The position numbers were made by a program, and so were the translations under genes. From Imbricaverruca yamaguchii (lineage: Eukaryota; Arthropoda; Thecostraca; Neoverrucidae), in assembly GCA_034440575.1 (NCBI GenBank), contig JAOTOL010001335.1, positions 434,001 through 498,000 on the forward strand: a stretch of DNA of 64,000 nucleotides, read 5' to 3'. The stretch's first letter is position 1. Each line of letters starts with the position of its first letter. The notes beneath the pieces were generated by a model. That model saw only the letters and a list, made by a program, of their open reading frames with translations, did no database searches and was not told where the DNA came from. Below, one piece after another: positions 43,026 through 54,700 of this stretch.

Positions 43026-44204
43026 ATTGCCTCCTTGTCCGCACGGTAAGGATCACTCGGTGCTCTTCGATAGGAGTACCCTAAGGCCGGCACCGAAGCA
43101 AAATCAACTCGCTACTCTCAAAACACCCCACCCCCACACTAACTACAAATTATTTGTGGAGGAGTAAAGTAAAACTAAAACCAGATAGACATCACGGTTA
43201 CGTCCACAACCCAGTCCCCGCCTTCAACACCGAAAAACTTCGCTCAAAGTATAACGTAACATTCCCTTAACGTAAATGTCTACTTGCCTACACCTTGATC
43301 GTAACACTCGCTTTCACAGATAGCTATGCAATGTCTTCCTTTAAAAGCGGCGCAAATAGTCCTGCACGCCGAAAAAAAAATCACTTCCCCCCCCCCCATT
43401 GCATATATGGGACGGGGACGGTCGAGAGGTTAAAGTGTCGTGCTTTGGATACAAAGGTTCCGGGTTCAGCACTTACACCGTTCGACACTTCCAAATCCCA
43501 CGGCACGCCGGAGAAACGGTGTGGTCGGCGCCATTAGCTTTGATTTCATATAGTGTGTCCTGAATCACCTAATATTTATTATATACAAAGAGCGGTCGTG
43601 ATGAAACGAATTGTCCGATGACGAATATGAGGCAATAATTGGGACCCAAATGCATTGGTCCGTCTTGTCTTGAGACAGTCGGATCCGTCGACAAAAGCAA
43701 AGCGTTTTTTTTTTCCGTGGGAAATCCGAAATATTTTCCAACCGCTAGAATTACTAGCGTATCAGTTAAAAAAGTAAACATGGAGGAAGGAGCATTGATG
43801 TGCAGGGAAGAAAACAACAAAATAAAGGGTTTTAAGCGCACCGCTCACCCCCGATATTTACTTGCCTACCTAGATCGTTGGGATGCACGAGAACACCAAG
43901 AGCACGGCTAGATTTCCTCTATTTTCTCCTCCAAATGGCCAAATGTCGATTTGGCTAGCTGCTTGGCATGCGACGGCTGCGACCAGCACCTACATGCAGC
44001 AGTCACCCTGGCGCAATGCGAGCTTACATACGTCTCAGTGGCCCACCACTTCCACTTCCCGCTCCACATTCCCACCTCGAGATGTCCACCAAAAGCCGTC
44101 TTTGAGTATCCGCAACGATATGAACGCAACTCGGTTAAGTGAACAAAAGTTGCGTTCCTGTGGCACATGCGGATCCGGGCAAGGCAGGTTTGAGATCGGT
44201 GAAA
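43026..44204. other. Unique DNA, no gene confirmed
   Basis: A C9 run near 43387 is followed by the tRNA-like sequence below. The rest has short frames on both strands with no recognised product. Confidence 0.35.
43411..43485 (+). other. tRNA-like / SINE-head-like sequence
   Basis: GGTCGAGAGGTTAAAG resembles a Ser/Leu-type tRNA box A region, and CCGGGTTCAGCACTTAC about 30 bp on resembles box B with one or two mismatches. The T-arm and acceptor do not pair well, so I do not call a tRNA gene. Confidence 0.3.
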
Positions 44205-45290
44205 GGGTGAAGGGTGAGGAGTGCACGGACGAAAGGGTGAATACTGAAAGAATGAAGCATGAATGGGTGAAAAGTGAATGGATAGCGAGTGAAAGCGTGA
44301 AGAGTGAAGGGGCTAAGAGTGAAAGTAAGGGTGAAAGGTGAAGGGTTGAAAGGTGATGGGTGAAAGGTGATGGATGAAAGGTGAAGGGTGAAAGGTGAAG
44401 GGTGAAAGGTGAAGGGTGAAAGGTGAAGGGTGAAAGGTGAAGGGTGAAAGGTGAAGGGTGAAGGGTGAAGGGTGAAAGGTGAAGGGTGAAAGGTGATGGT
44501 GAAAGGTGAAGGGTGAAAGGTGAAGGGTGAAAGGTGAAGGGTGAAAGGTGAAGGGTGAAAGGTGAAGGGTGAAAGGTGAAAGGTGAAAGGTGAAGGGTGA
44601 AAGGTGAAGGGTGAAAGGTGAAAGGTGAAGGGTGAAAGGTGAAGGGTGAAAGGTGAAGGGTGAAAGGTGAAGGGTGAAAGGTGAAGGGTGAAAGGTGAAG
44701 GGTGAAAGGTGAAGGGTGAAAGGTGAAGGGTGAAAGGTGAAGGGTGAAAGGTGAAGGGTGAAAGGTGAAGGGTGAAAGGTGAAGGGTGAAAGGTGAAGGG
44801 TGAAAGGTGAAGGGTGAAAGGTGAAGGGTGAAAGGTGAAGGGTGAAAGGTGAAGGGTGAAAGGTGAAGGGTGAAAGGTGAAGGGTGAAAGGTGAAGGGTG
44901 AAAGGTGAAGGGTGAAGGGTGAAAGGTGAAGGGTGAAAGGTGAAGGGTGAAAGGTGAAGGGTGAAGGGTGAAGGGTGAAAGGTGAAGGGTGAAAGGTGAA
45001 GGGTGAAAGGTGAAGTGTGAAAGGTGAAGGGTGAAAGGTGAAGCGTGAAAGGTAAAAGGTGAAAGGTGAAGGGTGAAAGGTGAAGGGTGAAGGGTGAAAG
45101 GTGAAGGGTGAAAAGTGAACGGTGAAAGGTGAAGGATGAAGGGTGAAAGGTGAAGGGTGAAAGGTGACGAGTGAAGAGTGAAATGTGAAGAGTGAAAGAG
45201 TGAAAGGGTGAAATGGTGAAATGGTGAAGGGTGAAGGGTAGAAAGTGAAGGGTCAAAGGTGAAATGTGACATGTAAAAGGGTGAAAGGTT
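44205..45290. repeat. 7-bp minisatellite (GGTGAAR)n with decayed edges
   Basis: The core 44330-45110 is mostly GGTGAAG and GGTGAAA in strict alternation, about 110 heptamers. The alternation breaks at a few places (44460, 44575, 44615, 44910, 44965). Both margins (44205-44330 and 45110-45290) are degraded relatives. A minus frame of 431 codons (SPFTFHP-type) is a shadow. Confidence 0.97.
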
Positions 45291-45425
45291 GGTCGGCTAT
45301 TGGTTTTATGACACATCGACCGTGGAGTCATGTAGCGTCGCCAATCTCTGACGCGGATTGGACGCGGGCGAAGAGTAGCGACAGGTGAGACTATAACCCA
45401 CACTCGCGACATTCTGTCCATAACC
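45290..45425 (-). mobile_element. tRNA-derived SINE, copy 3
   Basis: Body matches copy 1 across GGTTTTATGACACATCGACC, GTGGAGTCATGTAGCGTCGC, CAATCTCTGACGC and GCGAAGAGTAGCGACAGGTG. The head is diverged (AGACTATAACCCACA in place of AGACTCGAACCCACA) so box B is damaged, and box A is not recognisable. CTCGCGACATTCTGTC just beyond is present twice. The tail side meets the heptamer array. Confidence 0.8.
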
Positions 45426-45555
45426 CACACCCAGAGAGGTATCTCGCGACATTCTGTCTAGTGATCTGCTGAGACGCGGGGTAAAATGCGAAGCAGTGAT
45501 GACGGGAAGGCGGAACGGTGCCGGTTTGGCCCGAGGGCACTACTTGGCTGTTCAG

Positions 45556-45702
45556 ACCGGGAGGTCTGTCCATTGGTCAGTCAGGGGCATAATAACACCT
45601 GCAGGGCTGGTTAGTAGCACTAACCAGACCGGGCGGTCTGTCCATTGGTCAGTCAGGGGCATAATAACACCTGCAGGGCTGGTTAGTAGCACTAACCAGC
45701 AC
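45556..45702. repeat. 72-bp tandem duplication
   Basis: Two almost identical copies starting ACCGGGNGGTCTGTCCATTG and ending AGTAGCACTAACCAG. Confidence 0.95.
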
Positions 45703-45767
45703 TGCAGGTGGCGGTCAGTGGTCAGCGGAGAGGCGGTCCTAGACTGACACTGAGCCTGTCAGTGGAT

Positions 45768-46253
45768 TGTGCAGGTCACAGGTCACAGGTCACATGTCAT
45801 CACAGGTCACAGGTCACCACAGGTCACAGATCACCACAGGTCACAGGTCACAGGTCACATGTCACCACATGTCACAGGTCACCACAGGTCACAGGTCACC
45901 ACAGGTCACAGGTCACAGGTCACCATAGAGGGAGGCAGCAGTCAGGAGTTGTCAGAAGACTACACAGGTCACAGGTCACCACAATTCACAGGTCACCACA
46001 GGTCACATGTCACCACATGCCACAGGTCACCACAGGTCACAGGTCATCACAGGTCACAGGTCACAGGTCACAGGTCACCACGGAGGGAGGCAGGAGTCAG
46101 GAGTTGTCGGAAGACTGCACTGGTCACAGGTCACCACAATTCACAGGTCACATGTCACCACGGAGGTAGGCGGCAGTCATGATTTGTCAGAGGACTGCAC
46201 AGGTCACAGGTCACCACAGGTCACAGGTCACCACGGAGGGAGGCGGCAGTCAG
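45768..46253. repeat. AGGTCA-rich array with a longer superunit
   Basis: Short units CAGGTCA and CACAGGTCACCA alternate. The spacing between AGGTCA hexamers is mostly 1 base (AGGTCACAGGTCA) or 4 bases (AGGTCACCACAGGTCA). A superunit with GGAGGGAGGC, AGTCAGGAGTTGTC and GAAGACTRCAC interrupts the array four times. Confidence 0.95.
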
Positions 46254-46500
46254 CAGCTGAGTTGTAAGTTTGAAGACCCATCACCGACGTTGTGGCGCCC
46301 TCCCACGCCCTGCTCTCCTCCCGTACCCTGATGGCGCCCCGTGGTGAAACGACCGAAAATAGCCTAACTTCCTGCCCTAAACTCAGACTTGCAACAGGCC
46401 CCGTCCAATGTACAGCCTAAGGAATGATGCCCAACGTAAACATGCCGTGTTGTGTCAAAACATCCGATGGCCGGACTGACCGGCACAATAATCACTACCA
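46254..46500. other. Unique spacer
   Basis: No gene or repeat is recognised. Confidence 0.4.
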
Positions 46501-46501
46501 A

Positions 46502-46757
46502 GCGGCAGAATGTCCATTCAGCCACGTCCGTCCATAGGCGGCAGAATGTCCATTCAGCCACGTCCGTCCATAGGCGGCAGAATGTCCATTCAGCCACGTC
46601 CGTCCATAGGCGGCAGAATGTCCATTCAGCCACGTCCGTCCATAGGCGGCAGAATGTCCATTCAGCCACGTCCGTCCATAGGCGGCAGAATGTCCATTCA
46701 GCCATGTCCGTCCATAGGCGGCAGAATGTCCATTCAGCCATGTCCGTCCATAGGCGT
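46502..46757. repeat. 36-bp minisatellite
   Basis: Seven units of GCGGCAGAATGTCCATTCAG then CCACGTCCGTCCATAG; the last two have CATGTCC for CACGTCC, a CpG C-to-T change. Confidence 0.97.
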
Positions 46758-46897
46758 TGGCTCCACGCCGAAGCGCACCTCCCATTTGTTTTTATTCAGT
46801 TATCAAAGCCTCAGGAGCGTCAGATAAGAAATAAGAATAGTTTGGTAGAGGAATCAGTGCCCCTTCCCCGTAATAATCAACCGGACATATCCAGCTC

Positions 46898-47138
46898 TCC
46901 CTGACCAACCCCACAGGCTGAACGTCTGTCCCTGACCGACCCCACAGACTGAACGCCTCCAGCTGTCCCTGACCGACTCCACAGGCTGAACGCCTCCAGC
47001 TGTCCCTGGCCGACTCCACAGGCTGAACGTCTCCAGCTGTCCCTGACCGACTCCATAGGCTGAACGCCTCCAGCTGTCCCTGACCGACTCCAAAGGCTGA
47101 ACGTTTTCCAGCTGTCCCTGACCGACTCCACAGTCGAA
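46898..47138. repeat. 37-bp minisatellite
   Basis: About six units of CTGAACGCCTCCAGCTGTCC followed by CTGACCGACTCCACAGG, with outer units degraded. Confidence 0.95.
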
Positions 47139-47212
47139 ACGTCTTTTGGATGCCATGGTGACGAAGCTAACCAAAAACACTACATCCTAGGCTGGTTCCG
47201 GCGTGCCTGCGC

Positions 47213-48785
47213 CAGACCAGATACAGCCCTACACGGTCGGTGGCAGACCAGATACAGCCCTACACGGTCGGTGGCAGACCAGATACAGCCCTACACGGTC
47301 GGTGGCAGACCAGATACAGCCCTACACGGTCGGTGGCAGACCAGATACAGCCCTACACGGTCGGTGGCAGACCAGATACAGCCCTACACGTCCTGCGCCA
47401 GACCAGATACAGCCCTACACGGTCGGTGGCAGACCAGATACAGCCCTACACGTCCTGCGCCAGACCAGATACAGCCCTACACGGTCGGTGGCAGACCAGA
47501 TACAGCCCTACACGGTCGGTGGCAGACCAGATACAGCCCTACACGGTCGGTGGCAGACCAGATACAGCCCTACACGTCCTGCGCCAGACCAGATACAGCC
47601 CTAGGTCCGGTGGCAGACCAGATACAGCCCTACACGGTCGGTGGCAGACCAGATACAGCCCTACACGGTCGGTGGCAGACCAGATACAGCCTCCGCGGTG
47701 GCCCTATACACGGTCGGTGGCAGACCAGATACAGCCCTACACGGTCGGTGGCAGACCAGATACAGCCCTACACGTCCTGCGCCAGACCAGATACAGCCCT
47801 ACACGGTCGGTGGCAGACCAGATACAGCCCTACACGGTGCGTGCAGACCAGATACAGCCCTACACGGTCGGTGGCAGACCAGATACAGCCCTACACGGTC
47901 GGTGGCAGACCAGATACAGCCCTACACGGTCGGTGGCAGACCAGATACAGCCCTACACGGTCGGTGGCAGACCAGATACAGCCCTACACGGTCGGTGGCA
48001 GACCAGATACAGCCCTACACGTCCTGCGCCAGACCAGATACAGCCCTACACGGTCGGTGGCAGACCAGATACAGCCCTACACGGTCGGTGGCAGACCAGA
48101 TACAGCCCTACACGGTCGGTGGCAGACCAGATACAGCCCTACACGGTCGGTGGCAGACCAGATACAGCCCTACACGGTCGGTGGCAGACCAGATACAGCC
48201 CTACACGGTCGGTGGCAGACCAGATACAGCCCTACACGGTCGGTGGCAGACCAGATACAGCCCTACACGGTCGGTGGCAGACCAGATACAGCCCTACACG
48301 GTCGGTGGCAGACCAGATACAGCCCTACACGGTCGGTGGCAGACCAGATACAGCCCTACACGGTCGGTGGCAGACCAGATACAGCCCTACACGGTCGGTG
48401 GCAGACCAGATACAGCCCTACACGGTCGGTGGCAGACCAGATACAGCCCTACACGGTCGGTGGCAGACCAGATACAGCCCTACACGGTCGGTGGCAGACC
48501 AGATACAGCCCTACACGGTCGGTGGCAGACCAGATACAGCCCTACACGGTCGGTGGCAGACCAGATACAGCCCTACACGGTCGGTGGCAACCAATAAGCC
48601 CTACACGGTCGGTGGCAGACCAGATACAGCCCTACACGGTCGGTGGCAGACCAGATACAGCCCTACACGGTCGGTGGCAGACCAGATACAGCCCTACACG
48701 GTCGGTGGCAGACCAGATACAGCCCTACACGGTCGGTGGCAGACCAGATACAGCCCTACACGGTCGGTGGCAGACCAGATACAGA
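47213..48785. repeat. 31-bp minisatellite
   Basis: About 50 units of CAGACCAGATACAGCCCTAC then ACGGTCGGTGG. A second type replaces GGTCGGTGG by TCCTGCGC (47391, 47452, 47575, 47772, 48020). Irregular units lie at 47601, 47692-47705, 47838 and 48590. It passes directly into the 57-bp array. Confidence 0.97.
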
Positions 48786-51700
48786 CATCAGGTGTACAGC
48801 CCGCTCCACAGCTAGACTCGGGCGAGACGTCTCCGAGGCGGCCTGACATCAGGTGAGCCCGCTCCACAGTAGACTCGGGCGATGACGTCTCCGAGGCGGT
48901 CGGCTGACATCAGGTGAGCCCGCTCCACAGTAGACTCGGGCGAGATGTCTCCGAGGCGGCCTGACATCAGGTGAGCCCGCTCCACAGTAGACTCGGGCGA
49001 GACGTCTCCGAGGCGGCCTGACATCAGGTGAGCCCGCTCCACAGTAGACTCGGGCGAGATGTCTCCGAGGCGGCCTGACATCAGGTGAGCCCGCTCCACA
49101 GTAGACTCGGGCGAGACGTCTCCGAGGCGGCCTGACATCAGGTGAGCCCGCTCCACAGTAGACTCGGGCGAGACGTCTCCGAGGCGGCCTGACATCAGGT
49201 GAGCCCGCTCCACAGTAGACTCGGGCGAGACGTCTCCGAGGCGGCCTGACATCAGGTGAGCCCGCTCCACAGTAGACTCGGGCGAGACGTCTCCGAGGCG
49301 GCCTGACATCAGGTGAGCCCGCTCCACAGTAGACTCGGGCGAGACGTCTCCGAGGGGTGACATCAGGTGAGCCCGCTCCACAGTAGACTCGGGCGATGGC
49401 GGCCTGACATCAGGTGAGCCCGCTCCACAGTAGACTCGGACGAGACGTCTCCGAGGCGGCCTGACATCAGGTGAGCCCGCTCCACAGTAGACTCGGGCGA
49501 GACGTCTCCGAGGCGGCCTGACATCAGGTGAGCCCGCTCCACAGTAGACTCGGGCGAGATGTCTCCGAGGCGGCCTGACATCAGGTGAGCCCGCTCCACA
49601 GTAGACTCGGGCGAGACGTCTCCGAGGCGGCCTGACATCAGGTGAGCCCGCTCCACAGTAGACTCGGGCGAGATGTCTCCGAGGCGGCCTGACATCAGGT
49701 GAGCCCGCTCCACAGTAGACTCGGGCGAGATGTCTCCGAGGCGGCCTGACATCAGGTGAGCCCGCTCCACAGTAGACTCGGGCGAGACGTCTCCGAGGCG
49801 GCCTGACATCAGGTGAGCCCGCTCCACAGTAGACTCGGGCGAGACGTCTCCGAGGCGGCCTGACATCAGGTGAGCCCGCTCCACAGTAGACTCGGGCGAG
49901 ACGTCTCCGAGGCGGCCTGACATCAGGTGAGCCCGCTCCACAGTAGACTCGGGCGAGACGTCTCCGAGGCGGCCTGACATCAGGTGAGCCCGCTCCACAG
50001 TAGACTCGGGCGAGATGTCTCCGAGGCGGCCTGACATCAGGTGAGCCCGCTCCACAGTAGACTCGGGCGAGACGTCTCCGAGGCGGCCTGACATCAGGTG
50101 AGCCCGCTCCACAGTAGACTCGGGCGAGACGTCTCCGAGGCGGCCTGACATCAGGTGAGCCCGCTCCACAGTAGACTCGGGCGAGACGTCTCCGAGGCGG
50201 CCTGACATCAGGTGAGCCCGCTCCACAGTAGACTCGGGCGAGACGTCTCCGAGGCGGCCTGACATCAGGTGAGCCCGCTCCACAGTAGACTCGGGCGAGA
50301 CGTCTCCGAGGCGGCCTGACATCAGGTGAGCCCGCTCCACAGTAGACTCGGGCGAGACGTCTCCGAGGCGGCCTGACATCAGGTGAGCCCGCTCCACAGT
50401 AGACTCGGGCGAGACGTCTCCGAGGCGGCCTGACATCAGGTGAGCCCGCTCCACAGTAGACTCGGGCGAGATGTCTCCGAGGCGGCCTGACATCAGGTGA
50501 GCCCGCTCCACAGTAGACTCGGGCGAGATGTCTCCGAGGCGGCCTGACATCAGGTGAGCCCGCTCCACAGTAGACTCGGGCGAGACGTCTCCGAGGCGGC
50601 CTGACATCAGGTGAGCCCGCTCCACAGTAGACTCGGGCGAGACGTCTGTCTCCGGCCTGACATCAGGTGAGCCCGCTCCACAGTAGACTCGGGCGAGACG
50701 TCTCCGAGGCGGCCTGACATCAGGTGAGCCCGCTCCACAGTAGACTCGGGCGAGACGTCTCCGTCCTGACATCAGGTGAGCCCGCTCCACAGTAGACTCG
50801 GGCGAGACGTCTCCGAGGCGGCCTGACATCAGGTGAGCCCGCTCCACAGTAGACTCGGGCGAGATGTCTCCGAGGCGGCCTGACATCAGGTGAGCCCGCT
50901 CCACAGTAGACTCGGGCGAGACGTCTCCGAGGCGGCCTGACATCAGGTGAGCCCGCTCCACAGTAGACTCGGGCGAGACGTCTCCGGCCGGGTTGACATC
51001 AGGTGAGCCCGCTCCACAGTAGACTCGGGCGAGATGTCTCCGAGGCGGCCTGACATCAGGTGAGCCCGCTCCACAGTAGACTCGGGCGAGATGTCTCCGA
51101 GGCGGCCTGACATCAGGCGAGCTCCACAGCTCAGTCTGGGCGAGACGTCTCCGAGGCGGCCTGACATCAGGTGAGCCCGCTCCACAGTAGACTCGGGCGA
51201 GATGTCTCCGAGGCGGCCTGACATCAGGTGAGCCCGCTCCACAGTAGACTCGGGCGAGACGTCTCCGAGGCGGCCTGACATCAGGTGAGCCCGCTCCACA
51301 GTAGACTCGGGCGAGACGTCTCCGAGGCGGCCTGACATCAGGTGAGCCCGCTCCACAGTAGACTCGGGCGAGACGTCTCCGAGGCGGCCTGACATCAGGT
51401 GAGCCCGCTCCACAGTAGACTCGGGCGAGATGTCTCCGAGGCGGCCTGACATCAGGTGAGCCCGCTCCACAGTAGACTCGGGCGAGACGTCTCCGAGGCG
51501 GCCTGACATCAGGTGAGCCCGCTCCACAGTAGACTCAGGCGAGACGTCTCCGAGGCGGCCTGACATCAGGTAAGCCCGCTCCACAGTAGACTCGGGCGAG
51601 ATGTCTCCGAGGCGGCCTGACATCAGGTGAGCCCGCTCCACAGTAGACTCGGGCGAGATGTCTCCGAGGCGGCCTGACATCAGGTGAGCCCGCTCCACAG

Positions 51701-54700
51701 TAGACTCGGGCGAGATGTCTCCGAGGCGGCCTGACATCAGGTGAGCCCGCTCCACAGTAGACTCGGGCGAGACGTCTCCGAGGCGGCCTGACATCAGGTG
51801 AGCCCGCTCCACAGTAGACTCGGGCGAGACGTCTCCGAGGCGGCCTGACATCAGGTGAGCCCGCTCCACAGTAGACTCGGGCGAGACGTCTCCGAGGCGG
51901 CCTGACATCAGGTGAGCCCGCTCCACAGTAGACTCGGGCGAGATGTCTCCGAGGCGGCCTGACATCAGGTGAGCCCGCTCCACAGTAGACTCGGGCGAGA
52001 CGTCTCCGAGGCGGCCTGACATCAGGTGAGCCCGCTCCACAGTAGACTCGGGCGAGACGTCTCCGAGGCGGCCTGACATCAGGTGAGCCTCCACATACTC
52101 GCTTCCGCTGTCATAACAGTAGACTCGGGCGAGATGTCTCCGAGGCGGCCTGACATCAGGTGAGCCCGCTCCACAGTAGACTCGGGCGAGACGTCTCCGA
52201 GGCGGCCTGACATCAGGTGAGCCCGCTCCACAGTAGACTCGGGCGAGATGTCTCCGTCCTGACATCAGGTGAGCCCACTCCACAGTAGACTCGGGCGAGA
52301 TGTCTCCGAGGCGGCCTGACATCAGGTGAGCCCGCTCCACAGTAGACTCGGGCGAGATGTCTCCGTCCTGACATCAGGTGAGCCCGCTCCACAGTAGACT
52401 CGGGCGAGATGTCTCCGAGGCGGCCTGACATCAGGTGAGCCCGCTCCACAGTAGACTCGGGCGAGATGTCTCCGAGGCGGCCTGACATCAGGTGAGCCCG
52501 CTCCACAGTAGACTCGGACGAGACGTCTCCGAGGCGGCCTGACATCAGGTGAGCCCGCTCCACAGTAGACTCGGGCGAGACGTCTCCGAGGCGGCCTGAC
52601 ATCAGGTGAGCCCGCTCCACAGTAGACTCGGGCGAGACGTCTCCGAGGCGGCCTGACATCAGGTGAGTCCGCTCCACAGTAGACTCGGGCGAGATGTCTC
52701 CGAGGCGGCCTGACATCAGGTGAGCCCGCTCCACAGTAGACTCGGGCGAGACGTCTCCGAGGCGGCCTGACATCAGGTGAGCCCGCTCCACAGTAGACTC
52801 GGGCGAGATGTCTCCGAGGCGGCCTGACATCAGGTGAGCCCGCTCCACAGTAGACTCGGGCGAGACGTCTCCCGAGGCGGCCTGACATCAGGTGAGCCCG
52901 CTCCACAGTAGACTCGGGCGAGACGTCTCCGAGGCGGCCTGACATCAGGTGAGCCCGCTCCACAGTAGACTCGGGCGAGATGTCTCCGAGGCGGCCTGAC
53001 ATCAGGTGAGCCCGCTCCACAGTAGACTCGGGCGAGATGTCTCCGAGGCGGCCTGACATCAGGTGAGCCCGCTCCACAGTAGACTCGGGCGAGACGTCTC
53101 CGAGGCGGCCTGACATCAGGTGAGCCCGCTCCACAGTAGACGAGCTCCGAGGCGGGCACGAATAGGTGAGCTCTCCGAGGCGGCCTGACATCAGGTGAGC
53201 CCGCTCCACAGTAGACTCGGGCGAGACGTCTCCGAGGCGGCCTGACATCAGGTGAGTCCGCTCCACAGTAGACTCCGGCGAGACGTCTCCGAGGCGGCCT
53301 GACATCAGGTGAGTCCGCTCCACAGTAGACTCGGGCGAGATGTCTCCGAGGCGGCCTGACATCAGGTGAGCCCGCTCCACAGTAGACTCGGGCGAGACGT
53401 CTCCCGAGGCGGCCTGACATCAGGTGAGCCCGCTCCACAGTAGACTCGGGCGAGACGTCTCAGGCGGCGCTGACATCAGGTGAGCCCGCTCCACAGTAGA
53501 CTCGGGCGAGGGCTGGTCTCAGGCGGCCTGACATCAGGTGAGCCCGCTCCACAGTAGACTCGGGCGAGATGTCTCCGAGGCGGCCTGACATCAGGTGAGC
53601 CCGCTCCACAGTAGACTCGGGCGAGACGTCTCCGAGGCGGCCTGACATCAGGTGAGCCCGCTCCACAGTAGACTCGGGCGAGACGTCTCCGAGGCGGCCT
53701 GACATCAGGTGAGCCCGCTCCACAGTAGACTCGGGCGAGACGTCTCCGAGGCGGCCTGACATCAGGTGAGCCCGCTCCACAGTAGACTCGGGCGAGACGT
53801 CTCCGAGGCGGCCTGACATCAGGTGAGCCCGCTCCACAGTAGACTCGGGCGAGATGTCTCCGAGGCGGCCTGACATCAGGTGAGCCCGCTCCACAGTAGA
53901 CTCGGGCGAGATGTCTCCGAGGCGGCCTGACATCAGGTGAGCCCGCTCCACAGTAGACTCGGGCGAGATGTCTCCGAGGCGGCCTGACATCAGGTGAGCC
54001 CGCTCCACAGTAGACTCGGGCGAGATGTCTCCGAGGCGGCCTGACATCAGGTGAGCCCGCTCCACAGTAGACTCGGGCGAGACGTCTCCGAGGCGGCCTG
54101 ACATCAGGTGAGCCCGCTCCACAGTAGACTCGGGCGAGACGTCTCCGAGGCGAGCCTGACATCAGGGAGCCGCTCCACAGTAGACTCGGGCGAGACGTCT
54201 CAGGCGGCCTGACATCAGGTGAGCCCGCTCCACAGTAGACTCGGGCGAGACGTCTCCGAGGCGGCCTGACATCAGGTGAGCCCGCTCCACAGTAGACTCG
54301 GGCGAGATGTCTCCGAGGCGGCCTGACATCAGGTGAGCCCGCTCCACAGTAGACTCCGGCGGCGAGATGGATCCACGTAAATCGGAAAGTCTCCGAGGCG
54401 GCCTGACATCAGGTGAGCCCGCTCCACAGTAGACTCGGGCGAGACGTCTCCGAGGCGGCCTGACATCAGGTGAGCCCGCTCCACAGTAGACTCGGGCGAG
54501 ACGTCTCCGAGGCGGCCTGACATCAGGTGAGCCCGCTCCACAGTAGACTCGGGCGAGACGTCTCCGAGGCGGCCTGACATCAGGTGAGCCCGCTCCACAG
54601 TAGACTCGGGCGAGACGTCTCCGAGGCGGCCTGACATCAGGTGAGTCCGCTCCACAGTAGACTCGGGCGAGACGTCTCCGAGGCGGCCTGACATCAGGTG

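Noticed and set aside
44205..45290. Interstitial telomeric repeat
   Set aside because: The heptamer GGTGAAR is not a known telomere unit, lacks GGG runs and appears nowhere else in the window; TTAGGG arrays are absent.
47240..48856. Frames of 514 and 538 codons
   Set aside because: A 31-bp unit read in rotating registers with repeat period 31 codons.
49363..50961. 532-codon minus frame of 19-residue repeats, resembling a repeat protein
   Set aside because: The period happens to be 57 = 3x19, but indels shift the register freely along the array, there is no non-repeat domain at either end, and variation does not favour synonymous sites.
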